Assembly: GCA_035651455.1 (NCBI GenBank)
Contig: DASRFR010000013.1
Coordinates: forward strand, 54,163 to 118,162
Origin: DASRFR01 sp035651455
Lineage (GTDB): Bacteria > Acidobacteriota > Terriglobia > Terriglobales > Acidobacteriaceae
Direction of reading: 5' to 3'
DNA: 64,000 nt
Part shown: one piece after another, positions 1 to 8,852 of the stretch
Layout: each line of letters starts with the position of its first letter
How positions within the stretch are numbered: the first letter of the stretch is position 1
Program-made: the position numbers and the translations under genes
Notes under the pieces: model-generated
The model's input: the letters and a program-made list of their open reading frames with translations, nothing else
The model's database searches: none
Told to the model about the DNA's origin: nothing

Positions 1-589
1 GCTCGCGGCAAGTCGGGAGAACCTGTTCCTCCGGATCGCGCGTCCATAGGGAATATTCAGTCTGCAGCGCGGTAATCGGGTGCACCTTGCTGGCGCGGCG
101 CAGCGTTTGCGGACTCGCTTCCGACAGTCCGATGTGCCGGATCTTCCCTTCCTTCACCAAGTCCGCCATGGCCCGAACCGTGTCTTCGATCGGCGTGTTC
201 GGATCGACCCGGTGCTGGTAGTACAGATCGATGTAATCGACACCCAGCCGCTTCAGGCTTGCCTCGCAAGATTTGCGCACGTAATCGGGCTTGCCGTTGA
301 TACTCCGAGCGTTTGGATTATTCGGATCCCGCACGATTCCGAACTTGGTGGCAATCACCAGCTTCTCGCGCGCGTATTGCCGGATGGCTTTGCCGACCAG
401 TTCTTCGTTTTTGTATGGGCCGTAAACATCCGCGGTGTCGAGGAAGGTTGTGCCCAATTCGATTGCCCGGTGGATGGTCGCGATCGACTCCTCATCGTCG
501 CGGCCGCTGTAAAACTCAGACATTCCCATGCAGCCCAGACCGAGTGCGGAAACTTTCAGGCCGCTGCCTCCTAGCTCACGAAGTTTCAT
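1..589 (-). CDS. Aldo/keto reductase (3' part beyond window edge)
   Basis: NAD(P)H-dependent oxidoreductase of the AKR (beta/alpha)8-barrel superfamily, probably cytosolic; the substrate cannot be told. The reverse-strand reading opens with MKLRELGGSGLKVSALGLGC, typical of YajO/general-stress-69-like AKRs. The catalytic Asp and Tyr lie in FLDTADVYGPY, the Lys in ATKFGI and the His in DLYYQHRVD. About 196 residues are visible and the reading frame is still open at base 1, so the C-terminal part lies outside the window. The ATG at 589 is preferred over an in-frame ATG at 595 because AGGAG sits 7 nt before 589 but only 1 nt before 595. The gene is monocistronic as far as can be seen. Confidence 0.9.
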   Translation of the reverse strand, partial: MKLRELGGSGLKVSALGLGCMGMSEFYSGRDDEESIATIHRAIELGTTFLDTADVYGPYKNEELVGKAIRQYAREKLVIATKFGIVRDPNNPNARSINGKPDYVRKSCEASLKRLGVDYIDLYYQHRVDPNTPIEDTVRAMADLVKEGKIRHIGLSEASPQTLRRASKVHPITALQTEYSLWTRDPEEQVLPTCRE

Positions 590-699
590 TGACATGCTCC
601 TGGCTGAAATGAGGCCGAAATGAGAGCGGACCGCGAGGTAGCGCGCGATACCCAGCTATAGATGCCAAAATCGGAGCGCAGTTGCGAACAGCCGCACGC

Positions 700-1791
700 T
701 TAAACGGTGACTTCGATCAGCGGTTTGGTTTTTGCCAGCACTTCGCCAATGACAACGCCGGGTACTCCCGCGTTGTTAAGAGAGTTGGTGAGTTCCTTCC
801 CACGCTCGTAGCCGGCGGAGATGAATAAGCCTCCCGCAGTCTGCGGGTCGAACAGCAAAGTTTTTACTTCTTCCGGAACGCCGCTCCCGTACTCGACTAC
901 GCACTCGGCAAATTCACGATTGGCATTCAGGCCTCCCGGAATGTACCTGGCACGAACACAGTCGAGCGCCCCCTCGAGCACGGGAATTCGGCTGGCGTGA
1001 AGACGCAGGCTCACGTTCGATGCGAGGGCCATCTCTCGCGCGTGGCCTATCAGTCCAAAACCGGTGATGTCGGTAAGCGCGTGAACCTCGGAAAGCTTCT
1101 TAGTTTTTGCTGATTGATTGGCGACCTCACCCGTGATGACGTCGGCCGCAGTTTTATTCAGTGTTGTCATTGATGCGATTGCGGCATCGATCCACGATTG
1201 CTTCGCCGTGTTCTTCTTGATCGCGGTCGAGATCACGCCCGTTCCGAGTGCCTTCGTTAGAATCAGAAGGTCCCCGGGCTTCGCGCCGGTGTTGGCCAGC
1301 ACGCGTTGCGGATGAATCGTTCCCGTCACCGAATAGCCAAACTTGGTCTCATCATCGCGAATGCTGTGGCCGCCCACCACGGTGCATCCCGCCTCCATCA
1401 TCTTCGACAGCCCTCCCGCCAGGATGCGCTCCAAAATTTCCAGATCGCCTTTTTCCGGAAAGCACACAAGCGCCAGCGCGGTGAGCGGCCGTCCACCCAT
1501 GGCATAAATGTCGCTCAACGAGTTGGTCGCCGCAATCTGCCCGAAGGTGTACGGATCGTCCACGATTGGCGTGAAGAAATCCACCGTTTGCACCAGCGCG
1601 GTGTCTGCTGAAATTTGATACACGCCGGCGTCGTCGGCATGATCGAACCCGACTAGAACGTTTGGGTCATGTTGCCGGGCTAATTTCCCAAGCACCGCGT
1701 CCAGCGCCGCCGGACTCAGCTTGGACGCTCAACCCGCAGCTTTCACCGACTCCGTCAATCGAAATGGACGAACCTCAGGCATGGCAAACAT
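700..1791 (-). CDS. selD: Selenide, water dikinase; selenoprotein with UGA (Sec) at the active site
   Basis: SelD makes selenophosphate from selenide and ATP, the selenium donor for Sec-tRNA and 2-selenouridine synthesis. The frame is open back to 1695 and continues upstream through one TGA at 1729-1731 to ATG 1791 (or 1782). The N-terminus then reads RLTESVKAAG-U-ASKLSPAALD, matching the family's conserved segment in which the active-site residue is Cys or Sec; here it falls exactly on UGA (residue 21). The second Cys of the usual C-G-C is Ala. Downstream are DHADDAGVYQ, QTVDFFTPIVDDPYTFGQIA and NSLSDIYAMGG, typical SelD core motifs, and the total of about 363 codons is normal. An initiator at GTG 1695 would delete the catalytic segment. 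No strong Shine-Dalgarno is seen before 1791. An alternative is a nonsense-mutated Cys gene, but conservation on both sides argues against it. Confidence 0.9.
1688..1731 (-). promoter_or_regulatory. Candidate bacterial SECIS hairpin and Sec UGA codon of selD
   Basis: On the reverse strand the UGA (1731-1729) is followed at once by GCGUCC (1728-1723), which pairs perfectly with GGACGC (1702-1697) around a 20-nt apical region. A competing 6-bp stem pairs CCAAGC (1724-1719) with GCUUGG (1693-1688). Bacterial SECIS elements are hairpins just 3' of the UGA inside the coding region and are bound by SelB, so position and size fit. Which of the two stems forms, and whether SelB recognises it, is inference. 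Confidence 0.6.
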
Positions 1792-1882
1792 TGTAATGGA
1801 GCAGCGCGCTTCGAAGGCTGAAGTAGCCGACGCCTCTCAAGAGGTGGTTTGAGTACGATACTTTAATGAGTGGAATTGGCGA

Positions 1883-2389
1883 TCACTTTACATTCACATC
1901 CGTAACCCGCAGCTCCGGATATTGCTGATTCCAATCAGTGGTGACGTGCTCGAAGGTAAGGCGGAAAGGCTTGCTTTGCCCAGGAGGCAACGGCGCTTGC
2001 GTCAGGTCGACGGCGTCAGTGTAGGGCCCGGTGGGTTGCAGGACGTGCAGGGGTACGTCTTCCGCCTGGGCAATCTCGCCCAGGGAATTCTTGAATACCA
2101 CATGCACAGTGGCATGCGTTAATGTTTTATCGCCGGCATTCGTAATCGTTCCATCGATGTAGGTCACGCTCGCGCCGACAAAGTTTTCCGCGGCGCTCAT
2201 CTTGATATCTGAAAGTTTCACGTTAGCCGCGTAAGGATGCGGCGCATTGCTATTCCTGGGCGCTCCGCGCGACAGCAGCGCAATGGCCGCGATCACCGCG
2301 ATTACGATCGCTACGCCGATGCCAATCGCCACCCAGTTGCTGTCACGCTCTGGAGTAGACGTTGGCGATGGCTCAATGAAGCCGCCCAT
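1883..2389 (-). CDS. Single-pass membrane protein with extracytoplasmic DUF2393/FxLYD-like domain
   Basis: A 168-residue protein of unknown function. Residues ~1-18 are a polar N-terminal tail with Pro/Ser/Thr and ~19-40 are a strongly hydrophobic segment (WVAIGIGVAIVIAVIAAIAL), likely one transmembrane helix. The rest reads like an Ig-like beta-sandwich that compares a property 'before and after' (ITNAGDKTLTHATVHVVFKN, then PLPPGQSKPFRLTFEHV), the pattern seen in DUF2393/FxLYD-type domains. It lies between selD and tldE on the same strand but 91-100 bp from each, so operon membership is uncertain. Domain naming is by resemblance only. Confidence 0.65.
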   Translation of the reverse strand: MGGFIEPSPTSTPERDSNWVAIGIGVAIVIAVIAAIALLSRGAPRNSNAPHPYAANVKLSDIKMSAAENFVGASVTYIDGTITNAGDKTLTHATVHVVFKNSLGEIAQAEDVPLHVLQPTGPYTDAVDLTQAPLPPGQSKPFRLTFEHVTTDWNQQYPELRVTDVNVK

Positions 2390-2489
2390 GCTGGCATTCT
2401 ACGACGGATTGTTGCTGGGAACGATGATGGAAAAATTAGAGGCGACAGGCATCCACTGGCATTATTCCAGCCCTGAACTGCAATCGGAG

Positions 2490-3893
2490 CTACTCGCCGC
2501 CAACCGTCAGCCCATCGATGCGGATGGTAGGAGACGCGATGGCGCCGCGAAATTCCAGGTCGTTGCCGACTTCGGAAATATTGAAGAACATGTCCTTCAG
2601 ATTGCCGGCTACCGTGATCTCCTCAACGGGGAATGTGAGTTCTCCGCCCGAAATCCACAGACCAGACGCGCCCCGCGAGTAGTCACCGGTGACCAGGTTG
2701 ACTCCGTGCCCGAGAAATTCGGTCACGTAGAGCCCTTCCTTGATGCTGCCCATAATTTCTTTCGGGCTCTTCGTGCCAGGCTGCAAGAAGTAATTTCCCG
2801 GACCAATTCCTGGCGTGCCCGCCAGTCCTCGCGAAGCATTGCCTGTGGTTTGCAGGCCAAGTTTTTTCGCGGTGTAGGTATTCAGCAGATATGATTTCAG
2901 TACCCCATTGTCAATGACGAGGGTCCGGCGCGTGGGAATACCCTCTCCATCGAACGGGCTAGTCCCGAAGCCGCCGACCAGCGTGCCGTCATCAATTACC
3001 GTCAGGTTATCGCCGGCAATCTTCTGCCCCAACTTGCCTGCCAGGAATGACGCTCCACGATAGACAGAGTCGCCGTTCACCCCTTCAAAAATGTGTTCGA
3101 GTATTGAAGCAGCCACCAGGGGGTCGAACACGACCGGCACGTGAGCAGTTTTGACCTTGCGGGCGCCCAGACGCCGGAGCGTCCGTTCAGCCGCGATTTT
3201 GCCGACCTTCTCCGGCGTGTCGAGGCGCCCAAAGCTGCGCGCGACAGAGAACCAGTAATCACGCTGCATGGCGCCTTCGTCCGATTGGGCGATAGGCACA
3301 GCAGCCACCGAGCAGTACGAGCGCCGGTACTCGCCGACAAATCCGTGGGAGTTCGCCAGCACTTTGCGTCCTGTGGCGGCGTCGAAAGATCCACCTTCCG
3401 AGTTCTTGATGCGAGGATCGACGTCGAGCGCTGCCTTCTCCGCCCTGCGCGCATACTCAATGCGTTCCGGCCCGGGCAGCGAGTAAACATCCTCGTGATA
3501 AAGATCCAGATCGCCATTTAAAGCCCCGAGTTGTGATGGCTCGGGTATACCGCCGAATGGATCTTCCGAGGTTAGTTTCGAAAGCTCCAGCGCTGATTTC
3601 ACCATGCGGTCGAGGGACTCGGCAGAAAAATCGCTGGAATAGGTGCTGGCGGCGCGTTTGCCGGAGAAGACGCGCACGCCGATCGCCCGCGAACCCGCTT
3701 CTTTCAGGGTTTCAACCTGTCCCAGGCGCACCACGGTTGAGAATTCGTCACCTTCGCGCACCACGGCTTCGGCCGCAGTCGCGCCGCCCTGCATGGCCCG
3801 GCGAACGACGTCAGCGGCAATCTCTTTCAGATCGGTCTGGATTTTTGGAGTTTCAAGAGTTGTGTTGGACATGAAAAGATTTTTGATTCCCAT
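2490..3893 (-). CDS. pmbA: TldE/PmbA family protein, partner of TldD
   Basis: Non-catalytic-type subunit of the TldD/TldE (PmbA) metalloprotease, which degrades unfolded peptides and matures some ribosomal peptides (microcin B17, CcdA turnover in E. coli). The 467 residues carry family features such as SGKRAASTYSSDFS near the N-terminus and GTSPFDGEGIPTRRTLVIDNG and NASRG in the second half. The HExxxH motif of TldD is absent, as expected for TldE. The start at 3893 overlaps the tldD stop in a TAATG arrangement, indicating translational coupling; an internal ATG at 3872 (MSNTTLETPK) is possible but has no Shine-Dalgarno. It forms a two-gene operon with tldD. Confidence 0.9.
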   Translation of the reverse strand: MGIKNLFMSNTTLETPKIQTDLKEIAADVVRRAMQGGATAAEAVVREGDEFSTVVRLGQVETLKEAGSRAIGVRVFSGKRAASTYSSDFSAESLDRMVKSALELSKLTSEDPFGGIPEPSQLGALNGDLDLYHEDVYSLPGPERIEYARRAEKAALDVDPRIKNSEGGSFDAATGRKVLANSHGFVGEYRRSYCSVAAVPIAQSDEGAMQRDYWFSVARSFGRLDTPEKVGKIAAERTLRRLGARKVKTAHVPVVFDPLVAASILEHIFEGVNGDSVYRGASFLAGKLGQKIAGDNLTVIDDGTLVGGFGTSPFDGEGIPTRRTLVIDNGVLKSYLLNTYTAKKLGLQTTGNASRGLAGTPGIGPGNYFLQPGTKSPKEIMGSIKEGLYVTEFLGHGVNLVTGDYSRGASGLWISGGELTFPVEEITVAGNLKDMFFNISEVGNDLEFRGAIASPTIRIDGLTVGGE

Positions 3894-5344
3894 TACTGCA
3901 TGAACGCGCCCGCATCTTTCTTTGCGGTGCCGCCAACCGTTAAGCGGTCAACTTTAATCGTCGGAATGCCGACACCTACCGGGACCGCCTGACCGTCCTT
4001 GCCGCAGGTCCCGACGCCTTCATCGAGCTTCAGATCATTTCCCACCATCGAAACACGCGTGAGGACGTCCGGACCATTGCCAATCAAGGTAGCGCCGCGG
4101 ATGGGAGCCGTAATTCTTCCGTCCTCAATCATGTAGGCCTCGGAAGCCGAGAACACGAACTTGCCATTGGTGATATCGACCTGGCCGCCGCCAAAATTTA
4201 CCGCGTAAATTCCATTCTTCACCGAACGAATGATGTCCTGCGGGTCATCCGTGCCCGGCAGCATGTAAGTATTCGTCATGCGCGGCATGGGAATGTGCTC
4301 GTAACTCTCGCGCCGCCCGTTGCCCGTGTCCGCCAGGCCCATCAGTTTCGAAGACAACTTGTCGCTCAGATAGCCTTTCAGAATTCCTCTCTCAATGAGC
4401 ACCGTTTCCTGCGTCGGCTGGCCTTCATCGTCGACGTTTAGCGACCCACGCCGCCATGGCATGGTGCCATTGTCCACCACCGTGCACTTCTCGCTGGCCA
4501 CGCGCTTCCCGACCAACCCCGCGAACGCGGATGTTTTTTTGCGGTTGAAGTCGGCTTCCAATCCGTGCCCCACCGCTTCATGCAATAGGACTCCGGGCCA
4601 TCCCGGGCCGAGCACCACTTCCATTTCCCCGGCGGGAGCTTCGCGGGCGTCTAATTGCAGGATCGCCTGACGGGCAGCTTCTTTCGCAAAATATTCCGGA
4701 GTTTTCTCTCCAAAGAAGAAATCGAGAGCCACCCTGCCGCCCCCGCCGGCGCTCCCGCGTCCCGAAACCGAATCAGACTTGGCGATGCAGGAAACGTTCA
4801 TCCGCGCCAACGGCTGCGAGTCTTCGGCGAAAGTCCCGTCCGATCCGACCACAAGAATATTGCGCAACTCATCTGCGTAGCTGGCGCGAACTTCCTTGAT
4901 GCGGCTATCGAATCCTCGCGCCGCGGCATCGGCTCTCATGACCACCTCAACCTTGGCGGTGAGTTCCGCATCCACCGAAGGCAGGGTTACCGGATACAGA
5001 CTTCTCGCGGCATGCTCTTGCGTGCCCACGATCGGGGTCTTGGCGGGTCCGCTGGCGATCAGCGCGGCAGTGCGCGCGGCATGCAGAATTCGCGCCGGCG
5101 AAAGGTCGTCGGTGTAGGCGTAGCCAGTTCGCTCACCCGCTACAACCCGAACTCCGCAGCCGGCGGAAATGCCCTGCGAAGCCGATTTCACCATCGACTC
5201 GTCTACCATCAGCGAGGTCGAAGAAAGATATTCGAAATACAGGTCGGCATACTCGCCGCCCGCGGAAAGTGCCGCCGCCAAGTAGCGCTGTAGGTCGTTG
5301 TGGGTGAGGCCGTAATGGTCGAAGAAGAAGCGATCTTTATTCAC
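3893..5344 (-). CDS. tldD: Metalloprotease TldD
   Basis: Zinc-dependent peptidase that works as a heterodimer with TldE on unfolded or ribosomally made peptides in the cytosol. The 483 residues contain the zinc motif HExxxH in LLHEAVGHGLEAD and the typical later segment DEGQPTQETVLIERGILKGYLSD. The length matches E. coli TldD (~480). The start is a GTG at 5344 with no clear Shine-Dalgarno. It is first in the operon, with tldE coupled at its stop. No RiPP precursor gene was recognised nearby, so a housekeeping role is assumed. Confidence 0.95.
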   Translation of the reverse strand: MNKDRFFFDHYGLTHNDLQRYLAAALSAGGEYADLYFEYLSSTSLMVDESMVKSASQGISAGCGVRVVAGERTGYAYTDDLSPARILHAARTAALIASGPAKTPIVGTQEHAARSLYPVTLPSVDAELTAKVEVVMRADAAARGFDSRIKEVRASYADELRNILVVGSDGTFAEDSQPLARMNVSCIAKSDSVSGRGSAGGGGRVALDFFFGEKTPEYFAKEAARQAILQLDAREAPAGEMEVVLGPGWPGVLLHEAVGHGLEADFNRKKTSAFAGLVGKRVASEKCTVVDNGTMPWRRGSLNVDDEGQPTQETVLIERGILKGYLSDKLSSKLMGLADTGNGRRESYEHIPMPRMTNTYMLPGTDDPQDIIRSVKNGIYAVNFGGGQVDITNGKFVFSASEAYMIEDGRITAPIRGATLIGNGPDVLTRVSMVGNDLKLDEGVGTCGKDGQAVPVGVGIPTIKVDRLTVGGTAKKDAGAFMQ

Positions 5345-5548
5345 GTTAGTTAGATGCCCCTGAGCACGGTTTGGCTCCAGCGGAGGACTTCATTATCCCA
5401 CAGTGCGTCGCGAGAGCTGCTGAAGCCCCATTCAGAAGGTCACACTGAAGATTTGGGACCTGCGCCACATACTTGTTCTGGAACAAGCTGAACATTCCCG
5501 CGGGTTAAGCATCACATACCGCTCATAGCGCGCGCCGCACAATTTTCT
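5345..5548. other. Divergent intergenic region tldD / PD-(D/E)XK-like gene
   Basis: About 200 bp between two divergently transcribed genes, so promoters for both should lie here. No convincing -35/-10 pair, inverted repeat or small gene was recognised. Confidence 0.4.
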
Positions 5549-7105
5549 GTGACCCCGGACGAACTCGCTCGTACCTTCGAACAATTTCTTTCCGGCTCCC
5601 GTGACGCTCTTGTCCTCGAAGATGGTGCGGTTGTCTTCGATCTCGCCATGGCCAGGTATTCCGTATCGGGCGAGCACAACAAGTGCTTATTGCACCTTTG
5701 GTCGGCGGAACGCAACGTTGTGCGCAGAGTGCTGCAGGCGCAGACCAGAGCTGACGTGCTGCAGCTTGCCGTTCAGCGTCTTGGTCAGGTTCGCCCCACC
5801 AAGCTGGAAATTTGCCGCCGGCGGGACCGGCGTACTCCGACAGCGAAGAAAATGGCGCGATCGGCGTACCAGCAGAAACTGAGGCTAGTGCTCGAACGTC
5901 AGTTCCCCGCTTTCACCATTGCTCAACTCAGTTCCGCGATGGATCTGGAGCGCTCCTTCGGCCCAATCTATGTCCGCGGCGTCTTGCGGCGAGGGCAGTC
6001 CGCGTTCGCCGTACTCGGCGTGAACGGGGATGAGACCCAGAGTTCCATCGACGCTGCTTTGACCTTTGCTGTCCTCTGGCTTGATACCTGTCGTCACGCG
6101 CAAGATGGCGTTCTGGTCGAGGGTATCAACCTGTTTCTGCCAGCGCGCTCGTCTGCATTAACCGCAGAGCGACTCATGTACCTAAACCGCGATGCCGCCA
6201 AGTGGAAACTTTACGAGTTTGACGAGCAGGAGGATGCCGTGGTTGAGATTGATTGTGCCGACCGCGGCAACATTGCCACTCGCCTGGTGCATTGCCCCGA
6301 AGCAGGGCTGGCTCGCGAACGTTTTGCTGATTCCATACACCAGGTTCAAGAATTATTGCCGCAGGCGGAAGTCGCGGTGCTTTCCCCTGCAGAAATTGCC
6401 TTCAGGCTGCACGGACTCGAGTTTGCGCGCGCTAGGGTGGCCCACGATCCCACGTCATTTCGCAGCGGGCAGGAGATCGTCTTCGGAGTCGGCGCCGAAG
6501 AGCGCGTGCTTTGTGAGGCAAACCATGAGCGCTTTGCCGATCTGCTCCGCCGTGCTGCTGCGATTCGTCATACCGCCGGGCCGAAGCACCATCCCGTCTG
6601 GCGAATGCATCCCGAGCGATGGCTTGAATCGCTGGTCCTCAAGAACGTGGAAGCGCTTGATGAGCGGCTCGACGGATCGTGCTTGTACTCGCAGGTTCCC
6701 GCATTCTCGGCCGCTGACCGTGCCATGATCGACGTGCTGACTACAACCCGGCAGGGCCGCCTGGCTGTGCTGGAATTGAAAGCCGATGAGGACATCCACC
6801 TGCCGCTGCAAGGCCTGGATTACTGGTCGCGAGTGCAGTGGCACCACGCGCGGGGTGAATTCCAGACATTCGGCTACTTTCCCGGCCGCGAGCTTTCTCC
6901 GGAGCCGCCAGTATTGCTGCTGGTCGCGCCCACACTTCGGGTTCATCCCGCAACCGACACCCTGCTACGCTACCTTTCACCGGATGTGGACTGGACGCTC
7001 ATCGGCATTGGCGAGAGCTGGCGAGACAATCTGAGAGTCATCTTTCGCAAGCGCAGAGATTCACTGTTCGCAACATCATCCCCGAGGTCATCGGCTGCAG
7101 ATTGA
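5549..7105 (+). CDS. Uncharacterised protein with putative C-terminal PD-(D/E)XK-like nuclease fold
   Basis: A 518-residue soluble protein that I do not recognise by name. The N-terminal ~130 residues are Arg-rich. The middle (~135-300) has no recognised motif. From about residue 350 the order W-R-M-H-P-E-R-W-L-E-S, then D-R-A-M-I-D-V-L, then L-A-V-L-E-L-K-A-D and Q-G-L-D-Y-W reproduces the E...D...ExK...Q signature of PD-(D/E)XK folds (as in DUF91/NucS-like and Holliday-resolvase-type enzymes). It may be a nuclease or a DNA-binding relative; activity is inference. The start is GTG 5549 without a clear Shine-Dalgarno; an in-frame TGA at 5489 limits upstream extension. It is divergent from tldD and convergent with ispF. 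Confidence 0.7.
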   Translation: MTPDELARTFEQFLSGSRDALVLEDGAVVFDLAMARYSVSGEHNKCLLHLWSAERNVVRRVLQAQTRADVLQLAVQRLGQVRPTKLEICRRRDRRTPTAKKMARSAYQQKLRLVLERQFPAFTIAQLSSAMDLERSFGPIYVRGVLRRGQSAFAVLGVNGDETQSSIDAALTFAVLWLDTCRHAQDGVLVEGINLFLPARSSALTAERLMYLNRDAAKWKLYEFDEQEDAVVEIDCADRGNIATRLVHCPEAGLARERFADSIHQVQELLPQAEVAVLSPAEIAFRLHGLEFARARVAHDPTSFRSGQEIVFGVGAEERVLCEANHERFADLLRRAAAIRHTAGPKHHPVWRMHPERWLESLVLKNVEALDERLDGSCLYSQVPAFSAADRAMIDVLTTTRQGRLAVLELKADEDIHLPLQGLDYWSRVQWHHARGEFQTFGYFPGRELSPEPPVLLLVAPTLRVHPATDTLLRYLSPDVDWTLIGIGESWRDNLRVIFRKRRDSLFATSSPRSSAAD

Positions 7106-7149
7106 AAATAGCGTGTAAAGCGGATAATCTTGCGCGCTGCGCTTGCGCT

Positions 7150-7617
7150 CTAGCGCGAATGCTCCAGCAGTACGACGGCGTGCGCAATGGCGGCATTATC
7201 TGTTCCCATACCCTCCGGGGTCTTGGCTTTTAGGCCGATCGCCGCCGCGGGAATACTCATCAATTCCGCCACCCGCGCGCGAATTTTTGCCGCATGCGGC
7301 CCGATCTTGGGCGTCGCCAGCACCAGCGTCGAATCGATGTTAGCAACGCTATAACCGGCTTCCCGGACCCGCTTCAACGCTTCACTGAGGAATACGGCGG
7401 AATCCGCACCTTTCCATCGGGGATCGTTTGGAGGGAACAGGGCCCCAATATCCGGGGCGGCCACCGCGCCGAGCAGCGCATCGGTGATGGCGTGCAGCAG
7501 AACGTCGCCGTCCGAGTGTCCGCCGAGGCCCTTGTCATGGGCCAGTAGAACTCCTCCGATTTTCAGTGGAATGCCCGCCTTGAATTCGTGCGAGTCCCAA
7601 CCATAACCAATTCTCAT
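7150..7617 (-). CDS. ispF: 2-C-methyl-D-erythritol 2,4-cyclodiphosphate synthase
   Basis: Fifth step of the MEP isoprenoid pathway: converts CDP-methylerythritol 2-phosphate to the cyclodiphosphate with release of CMP. The 155 residues match the family length. Zinc ligands Asp8 and His10 lie in GYGWDSHEF, with the third His in VLLHAITDALLGA. The segments HSDGDVLLHA, DIGALFPPNDPRWKGADS and KAKTPEGMG are diagnostic. It lies 83 bp downstream of ispD on the same strand, so the two probably share a transcript. Confidence 0.97.
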   Translation of the reverse strand: MRIGYGWDSHEFKAGIPLKIGGVLLAHDKGLGGHSDGDVLLHAITDALLGAVAAPDIGALFPPNDPRWKGADSAVFLSEALKRVREAGYSVANIDSTLVLATPKIGPHAAKIRARVAELMSIPAAAIGLKAKTPEGMGTDNAAIAHAVVLLEHSR

Positions 7618-7700
7618 GTTCGGAGTGCCCCATTGGATCTCAAGCTTCAGCAGATCGCAACGCCGTCTTTGGTCGGGGAGGAGTCATAAAGCCAGAAGAA

Positions 7701-8432
7701 CTATTGCGCCCGCAAATAAAACTCTGCCAGTTCCATGTCCCCGGGCGTCGTTATCTTGATGTTGCGTGGCGAACCCATGACCACCGCCACTTCGTGTCCC
7801 GACCTCTCGACCAGCGATGCCTCGTCAGTTCCGATGAACCCGTCACTCGTGGCCTCGTCAAACGCCTTTTTTATCAGCGCGTAACGAAAGCCTTGCGGAG
7901 TTTGCGCCATCACCACCCGCTCGCGCGGGATCGTAGTTTTGATCAGCGCGCCTTCTGCCGTCCGCTCCACCTGTTTAACAGTGTCACTGGCCGGCATTCC
8001 TGCGATCGCGGCGCCATGCTTCTTCACGGCGCCGATCACATCTTCAATGATCTGTTGGGTCACAAATGGCCGCACCGCATCGTGCACCAGGACGACATCC
8101 TCATCGGCGGCATGAATTGCGGCCAGCGCATTCGCTACGGAGTGCTGCCGGTGCTCGCCGCCCTCGACATATTGAACTTTTTTCTTGAGTACATCGGGCG
8201 CTTCCTTTTCCAGGCGCGTGCGGAAGCCATCGATTTCGTTCTGCCGCAGCGCCACGCAGATCTCGCCCACCTCGGAACTCCCGGCAAAGCGGCGCAGCGT
8301 GTGGATCAGAATCGGCGTGCCATTTAGTTCGGCAAACTGTTTCGTCGCCGCCGGCTTGCGACCTTTCTCCACGGAAGCTGACGACATGCGTGTCCCTAAA
8401 CCGGCAGCCGGAATGATCACAATCACCTTCAT
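7701..8432 (-). CDS. ispD: 2-C-methyl-D-erythritol 4-phosphate cytidylyltransferase
   Basis: Third step of the MEP pathway: transfers CMP from CTP to methylerythritol phosphate. The N-terminal nucleotide-binding motif PAAGLGTRM (residues ~8-16) is followed by KQFAELNGTPILIHTL, and VHDAVRPFVT is the conserved substrate-site segment. The 243 residues are slightly longer than the ~230 typical because of an insert after the first glycine-rich loop (SSASVEKGRKPAAT). It is first of the ispD-ispF pair. Confidence 0.97.
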   Translation of the reverse strand: MKVIVIIPAAGLGTRMSSASVEKGRKPAATKQFAELNGTPILIHTLRRFAGSSEVGEICVALRQNEIDGFRTRLEKEAPDVLKKKVQYVEGGEHRQHSVANALAAIHAADEDVVLVHDAVRPFVTQQIIEDVIGAVKKHGAAIAGMPASDTVKQVERTAEGALIKTTIPRERVVMAQTPQGFRYALIKKAFDEATSDGFIGTDEASLVERSGHEVAVVMGSPRNIKITTPGDMELAEFYLRAQ

Positions 8433-8852
8433 TGGGGCGCTAAGTATACGACCCGCTTACCGGCAGTTTCAAATGCGGCCGAACTCGACTATTTCTTCGG
8501 CGCCTCCGCGAGCTAGATGCCGGTTCTTGCTCCAGATCCCCGGAGCGGCCATCGTCAAAGCTATGGCGGTACGGATCGATTTCAACGGCTCTTTGTGCTC
8601 ATGTGGGTATTTAACCCTGCAGTTTGCGTAAGTCCGGATCGAGCATTTCTTGCCCTTTTTAGTGGGCAATGACAAACGCTGCAATCGTCCACCGTCCTAA
8701 GTCTCGAGACCGCCGCAAGTTATGGGAAGTGCATCCAATGCACGTCGTGGCATCTCAGTTGCCCACAGAAAGTCTGGAGTTGCCAGTCGCAGAAGGGCCG
8801 TAAGCGCAATGGCATAGTCGCGACCGTAGCCTAGTTTTCGAGGACCATCTGA
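8433..8852. other. Intergenic region upstream of ispD, no confident gene
   Basis: About 420 bp between divergent ispD and the secreted protein at 8853. A 71-codon reverse-strand reading frame (8469-8684) is present. Its end vaguely resembles short antitoxin tails but it has no clear Shine-Dalgarno or neighbour toxin, and it is not called. Promoters for both flanking genes presumably lie here; none is obvious. Confidence 0.4.

Noticed and set aside
8469..8684. 71-codon reverse-strand frame with a tail resembling short antitoxins
   Set aside because: No Shine-Dalgarno, no toxin neighbour and only vague resemblance; kept as intergenic.
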